Numbered from the stretch's first letter, positions 48,550 to 57,931 are shown. The stretch is 64,000 bases of DNA from Lactobacillus jensenii DSM 20557 (GCF_001436455.1 NZ_AYYU01000007.1:1-64000), one strand, 5' to 3'. Translations and numbers: made by a program. The notes: generated by a model from the letters alone, not told the origin.

Positions 48550-49412
48550 TAATCCTCTATTTCTTCTTTCTTTTTATCTGGAATTGTTAAAAGTAAAGTA
48601 AGAATTCTTGATCCTTTCATTCTTCTAGTTGTCAAAACCATACCATTATCTAATCTAACAGTTAGTTTCTCACCCTTTGCTGGAATCATTCCTAATTCAG
48701 TAATGACATAACCAGCAACGGTATCAACATCTTCCATTTCTAAATCAGTATCAAATTCTTCATTGAAATCATCAAGAGTCATCTTACCGTAAATTACATA
48801 CTTGTTATCACTCAATTTTGTGAACAAAACTTCAGCTGTATCAACTTCATCGTCAATATCGCCAACAATCTCCTCAATTAAGTCTTCAATCGTTGCTAAA
48901 CCAACAACACCACCATACTCATCGGTTAAAATTGCTATCTGTTGTTGCCTTTTTTGCATTTCAACTAACAACTCACCTAACTCGATAGTTTCTGGTGCAA
49001 ATAACGGCTTATACATAACTTCTTGATAATCAAGTTTGTCAAAACCGAGTTTTCTTGCTTTACGCAAAACGGTTCTAATGTGGATAACACCAACAATTTT
49101 ATCCTTATCTTGATCATACACAGGAATTCTAGAATATGGTTCATGTAATATATCATCAAGATTATCTTGAAAGTCATCATTAATATCTACCATGAATGCA
49201 TCCGTTCTCGGCACCATTACTTCGCGCGCCATCTTACCTTGGAAGCTTAAAATTCCGGTAAACATTGAATAGACGGTATCATTAATCGCCTTATTATCGT
49301 GTAACTTTTCAATTTCTTGTTCTAATTGTTCAAGGGGTTCGCTTTCTTCCTCACCCGCAAATTTTTTACGTAGATTTTCAAAGAAATTTGACGCCGCAGG
49401 GTCACTACTCAT
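48549..49412 (-). CDS. CorC/HlyC-like CBS domain protein
   Basis: A 287-aa protein with a CBS pair ([11 protein letters not shown]... and the second near [22 protein letters not shown]) and the C-terminal CorC_HlyC domain ([21 protein letters not shown]). The N-terminal DUF21 membrane domain of the longer CNNM/TlyC proteins is missing, as in E. coli CorC. The likely role is in Mg2+/Co2+ handling, but the labels in this family are weak. It is the first gene of a two-gene unit with prfC. Confidence 0.85.
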   Translation of the reverse strand: MSSDPAASNFFENLRKKFAGEEESEPLEQLEQEIEKLHDNKAINDTVYSMFTGILSFQGKMAREVMVPRTDAFMVDINDDFQDNLDDILHEPYSRIPVYDQDKDKIVGVIHIRTVLRKARKLGFDKLDYQEVMYKPLFAPETIELGELLVEMQKRQQQIAILTDEYGGVVGLATIEDLIEEIVGDIDDEVDTAEVLFTKLSDNKYVIYGKMTLDDFNEEFDTDLEMEDVDTVAGYVITELGMIPAKGEKLTVRLDNGMVLTTRRMKGSRILTLLLTIPDKKKEEIED

Positions 49413-49531
49413 CTTCTTACTCTCTTTCTATCTTTCATAATAAAAATAAAACATGTCAAATAATCCATAGTATTATACCATAGCTCAGGACATTTTTATG
49501 ATAAAATGCTATTAAGAAAGAGGTTATACTT

Positions 49532-49993
49532 ATGGAAAAGAAACGTATATATTTAGTCTTTGTCTTTTTATTACTAATTCCATACTTATGCAGTTTAGCA
49601 GTCATTGGAATTGGATATAATGCCTTAGTCCTTCACTCTAGCAGCATATGGCGTTCAATTATTGGAGCCCTAACAGGAAGTTTTATTATGTTCGCTATCA
49701 AGGCTACTATTCAACGTCCACTTGACTTGATGGCTAACCAGATTAAAGAAGGCTTTTTTGAACAATTTCTTCGTTTCTTTAGTGTTAGACGGCGTCCTTG
49801 GTTACAACTTGCCAATATTGTTTTAGATTTTGCATTATGTTATATTGCAACTTTCTTAGCCCGCATCTTTCTCAATTTAGACCAAATTGTTGGCAATTCA
49901 GTTGGTATTACTTTGATAGTAATGTTTGTTTCAACTTGCATTGGTGCTTATCTTGAATATGACAATCTTTCAATTGATCCGCGCCAACATTAA
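49532..49993 (+). CDS. Hypothetical membrane protein
   Basis: A 153-aa protein with four hydrophobic segments (about 6-28, 40-60, 95-112, 122-142) and a basic cytoplasmic loop (FFSVRRRPWLQ). No family was recognised. AAAGAGG precedes the ATG. It is divergent from the CorC-like gene. Its terminator lies inside the 3' end of the converging gene. Confidence 0.7.
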   Translation: MEKKRIYLVFVFLLLIPYLCSLAVIGIGYNALVLHSSSIWRSIIGALTGSFIMFAIKATIQRPLDLMANQIKEGFFEQFLRFFSVRRRPWLQLANIVLDFALCYIATFLARIFLNLDQIVGNSVGITLIVMFVSTCIGAYLEYDNLSIDPRQH

Positions 49994-49994
49994 C

Positions 49995-50471
49995 TTATTC
50001 ACTGACTTTCAAGTAAAGAACTTGGGTCAGTTTTTTTGTATCTAAATCAACTTTTTGTAAAACATAAGGAAGCGGTGAATCGCCCAAGTTTTCATATACT
50101 TTAATACCTTCAGCTGTAACTTCTTTTAAGAAACTAGGAATAGAACTATTCAATGGCGTTGAAAGATTTGCTAAATCACCATTAGTTTCTTTAATAGCTA
50201 CTTCACTTTTTGGCAAATTCATCTTAAGCATCCCATGATTTTTAGTAAGTTCATGTTCACTAATAGCTCCATACCAGTACATAAAGCTATCTGGATTAAA
50301 AACAACTAAGCTAGCCCGATTATTTTCTAGATTATTTTCTTTCAAAAAACTAGTAAATTCTTCATCATTTTCCATCATCATATTTTGTTCAGCGAAACTA
50401 CGATTCTGATCAATTAAACTAGCTGGAAATGGACGTCCATAAAAATATAATTCATTAATTGTTGTTTTCAT
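49995..50471 (-). CDS. Hypothetical soluble protein downstream of recX
   Basis: A 158-aa acidic protein with no membrane segment or signal. ELYFYGRPFPASLI at the start and SFMYWYGAI in the middle suggest an alpha/beta fold of the effector-binding sort, but this is not recognised with any certainty. The ATG 50471 follows AGGAG at 7-bp spacing. An in-frame upstream start at 50492 lies in recX and is rejected. Its 5' region overlaps nothing but sits 10 bp after recX. Confidence 0.7.
   Translation of the reverse strand: MKTTINELYFYGRPFPASLIDQNRSFAEQNMMMENDEEFTSFLKENNLENNRASLVVFNPDSFMYWYGAISEHELTKNHGMLKMNLPKSEVAIKETNGDLANLSTPLNSSIPSFLKEVTAEGIKVYENLGDSPLPYVLQKVDLDTKKLTQVLYLKVSE
50001..50037 (+). 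terminator. Plus-strand terminator inside the 3' end of the converging gene
   Basis: ACTGAC...GTCAGT and CAAGT/ACTTG pair around an AAAGA loop (50001-50030), with seven Ts after it on plus. It serves the 153-aa membrane gene and is also the last coding stretch of the gene on the minus strand. Confidence 0.75.
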
Positions 50472-50481
50472 AAAACTTCTC

Positions 50482-51297
50482 CTAATATTCATCTAATTCT
50501 GAAAGAGAAATAACTTCTCCTGCCAAAAAACGGTCAATATCACTATTTGAAAAGCCGTGACTATATAAATACGTTCTTATTTTATACTTTCTTTGACTTT
50601 CATCAAGTCTTTTAAAGCGCTTATAAGCTTTTATTCCCTGTTTTCTTAAGGCTTCATCTTCTTGGGTCTCTTCATTAACTAAATCCAAATCATCAATTAT
50701 TGCTTGAACCAAATCAGTTCTAAAACCATGTTGCAATAACTTGAGCGTCATTTTTTTCTTAACCTCGTTAAAGGCTATTTTGCCAAGTTGATTTTTTAGC
50801 GATTTAATTAATCTGCTTCCAACTTCTACCCAATCTTCAGGTTCAACTTCAGCAAGCGCATCTTCGATATTATTATCAGAGACTTTTTTTAAGCGCAATT
50901 TTTGGGCAACAGAAGCTGGCCCATCTTGTCCAACTGCTAAGTCATTTTTTATAAACAAGCGAGCATATTCCAAATCATTTAAGTAGCCCAAATTAATAAA
51001 TTCTTCAATTGCACTATCAATTGCTTCTGGACTTAATTCATGCTTCACCAAATATTGTCTAACTTCATCAATTGTCCTAATTTGATAGCTTAAATAACGT
51101 GCAGCTAATTCACTAGCCTTGGCATCTGTATCAAATTGCTTAATCTTTTCGATTTCTTTTTCAGTTAGAACACTATCTTTAAATAATCGAAACTCGGTTA
51201 GTGTCCGTTCACTTGCTGAAAACGCATATTTATTATCAAGAAAAATATTATATCGTCCGCTTCTTTTTTGTGCGGAAACTTTTGTAATTTTTGGCAT
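50482..51297 (-). CDS. recX: Regulatory protein RecX
   Basis: Inhibits and remodels RecA filaments. At about 271 aa it is of the long Firmicutes type, with three-helix RecX repeats (YLSYQIRTIDEVRQYL, EFINLGYLNDLEYARLFI, KRLDESQRKYKIRTYLYSHGFSNSDIDRFL). Two adjacent ATGs (51300, 51297) follow AAAGGA; 51297 has better spacing. It is 36 kb from recA here rather than adjacent. Confidence 0.92.
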   Translation of the reverse strand: MPKITKVSAQKRSGRYNIFLDNKYAFSASERTLTEFRLFKDSVLTEKEIEKIKQFDTDAKASELAARYLSYQIRTIDEVRQYLVKHELSPEAIDSAIEEFINLGYLNDLEYARLFIKNDLAVGQDGPASVAQKLRLKKVSDNNIEDALAEVEPEDWVEVGSRLIKSLKNQLGKIAFNEVKKKMTLKLLQHGFRTDLVQAIIDDLDLVNEETQEDEALRKQGIKAYKRFKRLDESQRKYKIRTYLYSHGFSNSDIDRFLAGEVISLSELDEY

Positions 51298-51437
51298 CAT
51301 ATTTCCTTTCATTAGTTTAATTCCATGCTATCAAAAAAAGCGCATCTTCAACACTACTTTTTTTCTTGCATGAAGAGTTTTTTGCACTTAAGATAAGTAA
51401 GATAGTAAAATTAGATTTTTGTAGAAAGAATTAAGAA

Positions 51438-52814
51438 ATGGCATATCAAAAGAAAGAATTAAAAAAAGACATTATTATTACCATTAAGCGATTAGGTATT
51501 AATGGCGAAGGTATTGGTTATTATAAGAAAAAAATCATCTTCATTCCTGGTGCTTTACCAGATGAAGTAGTTGTAGCTAAGATAATCAAGACTCACCCTG
51601 GTTACATTGAAGGTGAATTAGTTCGAATTAAAGAAAAGAGTCCAAATCGAGTAGCTTTTCCTAATAAGGTAGACCCAGAAATTGGGGGCTTAGAATTGGC
51701 TCACTTAAGCTATGATAAGCAGCTAGAATTTAAGAAAGATATTGTCTTAGAATCTCTTAGAAAATATCATCCCCGCGGTTACCAAAAGTACAAAGTGAAA
51801 AACACTATTCCTGCTAAAGAAAATTGGCACTATCGTGCTAAAGCACAATACCAACTTGAATTTAGTAAAGGCAAAACCAAATTGGGAATGTATGCTCCTA
51901 ATTCACGCCGTCTAATTGACTTACCAGAAATGCCTACTCAATCTAAAAATACCCAAAAAACAGAGCGTTTAATCAAGAAATTAATTGATAAATATCATAT
52001 GCCGGTGGCTAACTGGCGCAAACATTTTGATGGTATTAAAACTGTAGTCGTTCGTGAAGCTGCTTCAACTGGCGAAATGCAAGTTACTTTTATTACCATT
52101 GGAAAAAAAATCAATGGCTTGAAGAAATTAGCTCAAGAAGTTATGAAGCTTGATAATGTAGTTTCTGTCTTTCAAAATGAAACTGATTGGAATAATCCAC
52201 AAATTTGGGGAAATAAGACAATCAAGTTAGCTGGAAAGAATCAAATCGTAGAGCATATTCTCGATAAAAAGTTTGCTTTATCCCCTAGAGCATTTTTCCA
52301 ACTTAATCCTGAACAAACAGAAATTCTCTACAGTGAAGCTATTAAACTCCTTAACTTGGCTCCTGATCAAGTTCTAATTGATGCCTACAGTGGCGTAGGG
52401 ACAATTGGACTTATCGCTAGTGACTATGTAAAGCAAGTTATCGGAATCGAAAGTATACCTGAAGCTGTTGAAGATGCAATGCATAACGTTAAATTAAACC
52501 ATGTCCGTAATGCGGAATATCTACAAGGTAGTGTTGAAAAAATCCTACCTCAACTAAAAAATAGTGGTGTCCCTATTGATGCCTTAATCGTCGATCCACC
52601 AAGAACTGGATTAGCTAAGTCTTTAATAAAGACTATTATGCAAGTTAAACCTGAAAGCTTCGTTTATATTTCATGTAATCCTTCTACCTTAGCTCAAGAT
52701 TTAGTCATGTTAAGTGAAGTATATGATGTTCGTGTAATTGAAAATGTAGATATGCTTCCACAAACGGCACGTTGCGAAGCAATTGCTAAGTTAGTTTTAC
52801 GAAAAGATAATTAA
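51438..52814 (+). CDS. rlmD: 23S rRNA (uracil-C5)-methyltransferase, RlmD/RumA family
   Basis: SAM-dependent enzyme that methylates a uracil C5 in 23S rRNA (or tRNA). The 458-aa protein has an N-terminal TRAM domain (about 8-65). The methyltransferase core has DAYSGVGTIGL (SAM), DPPRTGL and the catalytic Cys in SCNPSTLAQDL. The four-Cys iron-sulphur motif usual in E. coli RumA is not present: the region reads VDPEIGGLELAHLSYDKQ. The target (RlmCD-like) is uncertain. Confidence 0.9.
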   Translation: MAYQKKELKKDIIITIKRLGINGEGIGYYKKKIIFIPGALPDEVVVAKIIKTHPGYIEGELVRIKEKSPNRVAFPNKVDPEIGGLELAHLSYDKQLEFKKDIVLESLRKYHPRGYQKYKVKNTIPAKENWHYRAKAQYQLEFSKGKTKLGMYAPNSRRLIDLPEMPTQSKNTQKTERLIKKLIDKYHMPVANWRKHFDGIKTVVVREAASTGEMQVTFITIGKKINGLKKLAQEVMKLDNVVSVFQNETDWNNPQIWGNKTIKLAGKNQIVEHILDKKFALSPRAFFQLNPEQTEILYSEAIKLLNLAPDQVLIDAYSGVGTIGLIASDYVKQVIGIESIPEAVEDAMHNVKLNHVRNAEYLQGSVEKILPQLKNSGVPIDALIVDPPRTGLAKSLIKTIMQVKPESFVYISCNPSTLAQDLVMLSEVYDVRVIENVDMLPQTARCEAIAKLVLRKDN

Positions 52815-52824
52815 GAAAATATAC

Positions 52825-52871
52825 AAAAAGAAGGCTAATAATGTATCTTTATATTATTACCTTCTTTTTTT
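52825..52871 (+). terminator. Terminator after the rlmD-type gene
   Basis: A 17-bp stem with one bulged C (52825-52842 with 52853-52869), followed by TTTTTTT on plus. Confidence 0.9.
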
Positions 52872-52875
52872 GCAT

Positions 52876-52920
52876 TAAAAAACAGGCTACCCTTTTACTA
52901 TTCCTGGTAAGTAGCCTGTT
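52876..52920 (-). terminator. Terminator of the putative non-coding RNA
   Basis: AACAGGCTAC/GTAGCCTGTT (52881-52890 with 52911-52920), a perfect 10-bp stem with a 20-base loop, and TTTTTT on the minus strand. Confidence 0.85.
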
Positions 52921-53191
52921 CATCAAATGGATGAGGTAGTATTCCTCTAGTCACAATCATCAATACGTTTTAATACATTGGCTGACGCGACCTTAATAAC
53001 ATCACTTGTTCGAGTTTTTGCGAAAAGAACGCAACTTAAATTTTAATAATCAAATGGAAAACTTACGCGCAGCCAAATCATAAGCTTATTAACTATAACG
53101 GCTGACACCTCTATTCAGAGAATCTTCATTTAACTAACAATACAATTCTGGAGATAAAAACCTAAATTTTGTTACTTTCTACCTCTTCCAC
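52876..53191 (-). ncRNA. Putative structured non-coding RNA with CcpA-box promoter
   Basis: No protein fits this 415-bp gap. A promoter (53198-53226) would start a transcript near 53191, and a terminator ends it at about 52876, giving about 315 nt. The ends can close into a helix: TGGAAGAGGTAG (about 53189-53178) pairs with CTACCTCATCCA (about 52942-52931), with one internal mismatch. Inner hairpins include CAGCC/GGCTG around ATAAGCTTAT, and TTGCG/CGCAA. GGCTGCGCG could instead pair with CGCGTCAGCC, an alternative fold. Hallmarks of RNase P RNA, tmRNA and SRP RNA were sought and not found; 6S RNA is not excluded. Confidence 0.55.
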
Positions 53192-53197
53192 ACTTTT

Positions 53198-53226
53198 AAT
53201 ATAGCATTTTATGTAACCGCTTGCAA
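53198..53226 (-). promoter_or_regulatory. Promoter with perfect cre site for the putative non-coding RNA
   Basis: Minus-strand TTGCAA (53226-53221), 17-bp spacer, TATATT (53203-53198). The plus-strand ATGTAACCGCTTGCA (53211-53225) matches the cre consensus at all 15 positions and lies across the -35 and spacer. It begins right after the mvaS stop. Confidence 0.7.
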
Positions 53227-53229
53227 GTG

Positions 53230-54387
53230 TTATTTCCTAGAATATTTACGAATATTATTACTTGTTCCTGCAAAATACCAACCATTAGCATCAGACTGCA
53301 CTTCTTGGCTTTCTGCTAAGTCTTTTAAGCTCTCATTGAATACTTCTTCGTATTCAGCAACAGTTAATTTTTGACGTTTTTCAAGCATTTCTTTGTGCTT
53401 TTCAGGAGCTAATTGTTTTTCATAACCATCTACCAATCGACCAGTGAAAAATTCAGCCATCGCACCTGAACCATATGAAAATAAGCCAATTAAACTGCCA
53501 GCTTTTGGTTGATCAACTTCAAGTAAACTAAGAAGTGACATGTAAAGTGAGGCAGTATAAATATTACCAACTTCTTTACCATATGTTGCTCCTGCCACAA
53601 ACTTATCAAGTAAGCGAGCTGTTGTTTCAGGATCTTGACCTTCAATAGCTAATTTAAGGGCTTTTTGGCCCATTTTAGTGAATGGCAAGTGGAAAAGTAA
53701 GGCTTCAAAATCACTAGTTTTCAAATTCTGCTTTTGGGTATAATCTTCAAAACAATGCTTAAAGAAATCAAGATAAACATTAGTTGAATATTTACCATCA
53801 ACTAAAGCACATTTGAAGTTGTTGGGACGCCAGAAGTCATCAATATCATCTGAGTACATACTAGTTTCACTATTAATTTCCATAATGCTTGGATCTTTTT
53901 TAATGAGCAAACTAATACTACCAGCACCTTGAGTAACTTCTCCAGGAGTTGCCACACCGTAGCGAGCAATATCACTACCAATAACAATGGCTGTTTTATC
54001 TTCATGAGCTTTAACATAGTCAATTGCCGTCATAATTGCAGCAGTTAAGCCAAAGCAAGCTTCCTTTAATTCAAAAGTTCTAATGTTTTTAGGTAAATTC
54101 AAAGCCTTTTTAACAAATAATGAAGCAGACTTTGATTGATCTACACTTGATTCAGTACCAAATACTAGTAAGCCCAACTTATCAAGTTCAATCTTATCAA
54201 TATATTCACTAGTTGCATTGATTGCCATTGAAACAGCATCTTGGCTTTTATCAGCAACTGCCATCTTATTTTGACCGATACCAATTAAAAATTTCCCAGG
54301 ATCAACATCGCGGGCCTTAGCTAAATCCACCATATCTACAAATTTATTTGGTGTATAAAAACCAATTTTATCAATACCGACTTTCAT
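53230..54387 (-). CDS. mvaS: Hydroxymethylglutaryl-CoA synthase
   Basis: Condenses acetoacetyl-CoA and acetyl-CoA to HMG-CoA, the second step of the mevalonate route to isoprenoids such as undecaprenyl phosphate. The 385-aa protein has the catalytic Cys111 in KEACFGLTAA, the His region LLFHLPFTKMG and the GSGAMAEF segment. It starts 2 bp after mvaA. Its stop abuts the promoter of the putative non-coding RNA. Confidence 0.96.
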   Translation of the reverse strand: MKVGIDKIGFYTPNKFVDMVDLAKARDVDPGKFLIGIGQNKMAVADKSQDAVSMAINATSEYIDKIELDKLGLLVFGTESSVDQSKSASLFVKKALNLPKNIRTFELKEACFGLTAAIMTAIDYVKAHEDKTAIVIGSDIARYGVATPGEVTQGAGSISLLIKKDPSIMEINSETSMYSDDIDDFWRPNNFKCALVDGKYSTNVYLDFFKHCFEDYTQKQNLKTSDFEALLFHLPFTKMGQKALKLAIEGQDPETTARLLDKFVAGATYGKEVGNIYTASLYMSLLSLLEVDQPKAGSLIGLFSYGSGAMAEFFTGRLVDGYEKQLAPEKHKEMLEKRQKLTVAEYEEVFNESLKDLAESQEVQSDANGWYFAGTSNNIRKYSRK

Positions 54388-54389
54388 GC

Positions 54390-55616
54390 TTAATTATTTT
54401 CCTCTCTAATTTCTTGTAAAAACTTTTTTGCGTCAGTTTCACTATAACGTTTTTGCTTTTGCATTAGTTCTTTTACTGAATTTTTTTCTTCATCAGTTGC
54501 TGTTAGATTCTTTAAAACATTACGGATTTGTAAACTCATGTGTCCCTTTTGAATCCCCACAGTTGAAATAGCAAGTAAAGCGGCTAAGTTGTTAGCTAAC
54601 CCAACTGCTGCAATAATTTCCGCTAGTTCACTAGCAGTTACCTGTCTCAAAATCCGATAAGCAACTTGGACGTCACTTCGCGATTTAATTGAGCCACCAA
54701 CAACACCAATTGCAAGTGGCAATTTTATTTCACCAACTAGCTTATTATCTTCAATTCGCCAGTTACTTAAACTTTGATAACTACCTGATAAACTTGCGGC
54801 TTGATGACAAGCTGCTTCTACAGCGCGGAAATCATTACCTGTTGCCAGCAAAATCGCATCCACACCATTCATAATCCCTTTATTATTAGTAACAGCGCGA
54901 TATGGATCTTCTTGACCAATTTTACTAAGTAAAACAATTTTTTGAGCTATTTTTTCACCAATTTTTTCATCTTTAGTTTTAGTTAAACTGGCAAAAGCCA
55001 AAGATACTTTAGCACAAGTATATTGACTAGGATAGTTAGATAAAATAGCATATAGTTTTTCAATTGTAAAATCTTGACTGATTTTTTGTCCCAAAAACTC
55101 CAAAATTGTATTAGTCCGATTAGCTCCCATGCTTTCTGCAGGATCAACTAACACCCGTAAAAACAATAAATCTGTTTTTACTTCAGCAATAATTTGTCTA
55201 ACGCCACCACCATGCTTAACTAGTGATGCAAATTCCTCGTTAACTAATTTTAGATAATCCGGCTTTTTAGCTTCAAATTCAGCTAATGAAAATTCTGCTA
55301 CTTCAAAAACTAATTGTCCCCAAATACCTGTCCGCTCACTTTTAGCGCTAACTCCACCATTTTGGTTAAAGATATTTAATCCATGGTTAGCTGCAGCAAC
55401 AACTGATGACTCTTCAGTTGCCATTGGAACTTGAAAGCTTTGTCCATTAACAATTGCGGTTTGCAAAACTGATAATGGTAAAGTTAGTTTGCCAATTACA
55501 TTTTCACTAAGCAAATCTAATTCACTTAGTAAATCGTCATCAACATGATTCAGCTTAATTCCATTTTGAAGCAGCATTTTTCGCCGCTCACTTATTGGCA
55601 ACTGATAAAATTTCAT
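54390..55616 (-). CDS. mvaA: Hydroxymethylglutaryl-CoA reductase (class II)
   Basis: Reduces HMG-CoA to mevalonate. The 408-aa protein has the class II features ENVIGKLTLPLSV near residue 40, the catalytic Lys/Asp region (NNKGIMNGVDAILLATGNDFRAVEA) and a C-terminal His in KGHMSLQIRNVL. It is 3 bp after the thiolase gene and 2 bp before mvaS. Confidence 0.95.
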   Translation of the reverse strand: MKFYQLPISERRKMLLQNGIKLNHVDDDLLSELDLLSENVIGKLTLPLSVLQTAIVNGQSFQVPMATEESSVVAAANHGLNIFNQNGGVSAKSERTGIWGQLVFEVAEFSLAEFEAKKPDYLKLVNEEFASLVKHGGGVRQIIAEVKTDLLFLRVLVDPAESMGANRTNTILEFLGQKISQDFTIEKLYAILSNYPSQYTCAKVSLAFASLTKTKDEKIGEKIAQKIVLLSKIGQEDPYRAVTNNKGIMNGVDAILLATGNDFRAVEAACHQAASLSGSYQSLSNWRIEDNKLVGEIKLPLAIGVVGGSIKSRSDVQVAYRILRQVTASELAEIIAAVGLANNLAALLAISTVGIQKGHMSLQIRNVLKNLTATDEEKNSVKELMQKQKRYSETDAKKFLQEIREENN

Positions 55617-55619
55617 TTT

Positions 55620-56765
55620 TTATTTCACCCGTTCAATCTCAAAGGCAATTGCTAGCCCGCCTCCAATACAAAGGCTGGCAATTCCTCTTTCTTTATTTTC
55701 ACTAATTAAAGAATGAGCTAAAGTACCTAAAATTCTCGCACCACTTGCTCCTAATGGATGTCCCAATGCTAAGGCTCCACCATGAATATTAACCTTACTA
55801 TGATCCAAGTGCAATTCTTTTTCAACAGCTAGACTAGTTGCAGCAAAAGCTTCATTAATTTCAAACAAGTCAATATCAGCTAGAGTTTGCCCATTTTCTT
55901 GCAATAATTTCTCAATAACCACTTTAGGACCAAAGCCCATAATTTGTGGATCAAGCCCCACTTCAGCATAGGCAGTTAACTTGGCAAGTGGCTTTAAGTT
56001 CAATTCTTTAACCTTATCTTCAGTAGCTAAAATTAACATACTTGCCCCATCTGATAAAGGTGATGAGTTACCAGCTGTAGCAACACCACCTTCTTTAAAG
56101 ACCGTCTTCAAACTAGCTAACTTTTCAACATTTGAATCTGGCCGTACATTTTCATCATGATCTAATTCTGCCAAAGGAGTAATTTCTTGATTAAAGAAGC
56201 CAGCAGCTTGTGCGCGAGCTGCTTTTTGATGTGAATTCACACTAAATTCATCTGCTTCAGCGCGACTTATCCCATATTTAACAGCGACATTTTCACAAGT
56301 ATTTCCCATTAACTTGTTGCTAAATGAATCAGTTAGACCATCATTGAGCATACTATCAACAAAATTGGGATTATCTTTTTCGGATTTTTTAGCTAGAAGT
56401 GGCGCATTAGTCATACTCTCACTACCACCAACTGCGACAAGATCTAAATCGCCAATAAGCATTTGAGCTTGGGCTAAACGAACAGCCTTAAGTGAAGATC
56501 CACATACTTCATTAATTGTTGTAGCAACACTTTCTTCTCTCATCCCGCTATTAATAGCAACTTGACGAGCCATATTCTGTCCAAGTCCTGCACTTAAAAC
56601 ATTTCCCATAAATAAGGCATCTAAGTCACTAGAACGCAAATTAGCAGCCTTCAAGGCGTCTTTAAGGGCATAAGTCCCTAACTCTACGGCATTAAAAGCT
56701 GCTAACTGACCACGATAACGACCAAAAGGTGTTCTCTTTGCGGCGATAATATAAATGTCTTGCAT
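55620..56765 (-). CDS. Acetyl-CoA acetyltransferase (thiolase)
   Basis: Joins two acetyl-CoA to acetoacetyl-CoA, feeding mvaS. The 381-aa protein has the acylated Cys88 in NEVCGSSLKAV, the His in GHPLGASGAR, and the C-terminal Cys in CIGGG. The ATG 56765 is chosen from AGAGGAAAT upstream. An in-frame start at 56780 overlaps that site. It is the first of three genes in pathway order 1-3-2. Confidence 0.95.
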   Translation of the reverse strand: MQDIYIIAAKRTPFGRYRGQLAAFNAVELGTYALKDALKAANLRSSDLDALFMGNVLSAGLGQNMARQVAINSGMREESVATTINEVCGSSLKAVRLAQAQMLIGDLDLVAVGGSESMTNAPLLAKKSEKDNPNFVDSMLNDGLTDSFSNKLMGNTCENVAVKYGISRAEADEFSVNSHQKAARAQAAGFFNQEITPLAELDHDENVRPDSNVEKLASLKTVFKEGGVATAGNSSPLSDGASMLILATEDKVKELNLKPLAKLTAYAEVGLDPQIMGFGPKVVIEKLLQENGQTLADIDLFEINEAFAATSLAVEKELHLDHSKVNIHGGALALGHPLGASGARILGTLAHSLISENKERGIASLCIGGGLAIAFEIERVK

Positions 56766-56806
56766 CAAATTTCCTCTCATTTCTCCAAAATCTGATGCTA
56801 ATTTTA

Positions 56807-57763
56807 CTATTTGATGTACTTATTTAAAAATGCTTTGATTTTAGCTTTATATTCATGGGGATGAGTTGCAAATGATTTAGCATGGCTAGCACCTGGCACT
56901 ACCCAGAGCTGTTTTGGTCCACGACTAGCGCGATAATTCTTATAAACCATTTCAGTTGGTACAAAAGTATCTTTTGCCCCATGGATAAACAGCATCGGCT
57001 TTGTATTATGCTTAAGCATCTTAATGCTATCAGCATCTCCCAAGAAATAACCAGCTCTCAAACGAGTTATTCCACTCAAAATTTCAACCAAAGGGAAGCG
57101 TGGAAAAGTTGGCATCGAATAAATTGCTTGGGCTTCATGCTCAATTTCATTCTTAGCATTAGTATACCCACAATCTTCAATAAAAGCCTTAACCTGACTA
57201 GGTAGTTTCAAGCCACTAGTCATCATTGTCGTAGCACCACCCATTGAAACTCCAAAAATCACAATCTCTTGTTTAGGATTATCTTTGAGCAATTTCTGAA
57301 TCCATTTTTTTACGTCATCTTTTTCCATCCAGCCATACCCAACATAATTTCCCTGACTTTGACCATGTCCACGTGCATCTGGGAGCAAGACGTTGTAGCC
57401 TAAAGAATGAAATAAAGCAGCATATTCACCCATTCCATCTTTATTATTCATATAACCATGCAAAATAATAACAGTCTTTTTGGAATTATTATTTTTGATA
57501 TAATTGGCATCGAGACGTAACTTATTGTCACTACTCATCATGTATAGATGTTTTTTAGTGGCCTTTTTATACCAAAGTTTTTCTTGATATAAGGAATCAG
57601 ACTTAGTAAGTGGTTTATTACTACTTAAAAATGTTTTGTGGCCCGGAACTATTGCTACATTATAAAAGTACATTCCAGCCCCCAAAAAAGCTAAGACTAT
57701 CAAGGCAAGAATAGCACTAAGCCATTTTAAACGCTTAGATTTTTTCGATTTCTTTCCCATCAT
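56807..57763 (-). CDS. Alpha/beta hydrolase with N-terminal membrane anchor
   Basis: About 318 aa. A basic start (MMGKKSKKSKRLKW) and one membrane span (about 15-36) place the hydrolase domain outside the cell. The catalytic set is the oxyanion region LHGYMNNKDGMGEYA, the nucleophile in GVSMGGAT, an Asp in IHGAKDTFVP and a His in GASHAKSF. Substrate unknown. GGTGA upstream of ATG 57763 fixes the start; an in-frame GTG at 57772 is less likely. Confidence 0.87.
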   Translation of the reverse strand: MMGKKSKKSKRLKWLSAILALIVLAFLGAGMYFYNVAIVPGHKTFLSSNKPLTKSDSLYQEKLWYKKATKKHLYMMSSDNKLRLDANYIKNNNSKKTVIILHGYMNNKDGMGEYAALFHSLGYNVLLPDARGHGQSQGNYVGYGWMEKDDVKKWIQKLLKDNPKQEIVIFGVSMGGATTMMTSGLKLPSQVKAFIEDCGYTNAKNEIEHEAQAIYSMPTFPRFPLVEILSGITRLRAGYFLGDADSIKMLKHNTKPMLFIHGAKDTFVPTEMVYKNYRASRGPKQLWVVPGASHAKSFATHPHEYKAKIKAFLNKYIK

Positions 57764-57931
57764 ATTCTTCACCGTCTTTCATATACTATTCAAAATAAGC
57801 TTTTAACAGTATATCACTAAAGGGAGTAGATAGGAAATATCAAAAAGTAAAATTAGCTCTTCTTTACGATATTATCCAAAATGTAAGAATATAAAAAGTA
57901 AGAAATATTTAATTAAAGAGAAAGTTAATAA

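Noticed and set aside
52927-52990. A 20-codon ORF on the minus strand in the putative RNA region (MIVTRGILPHPFDEQATYQE)
   Set aside because: There is no ribosome site, a stop lies just upstream in frame, and it overlaps the closing helix and terminator. It is judged a chance ORF.
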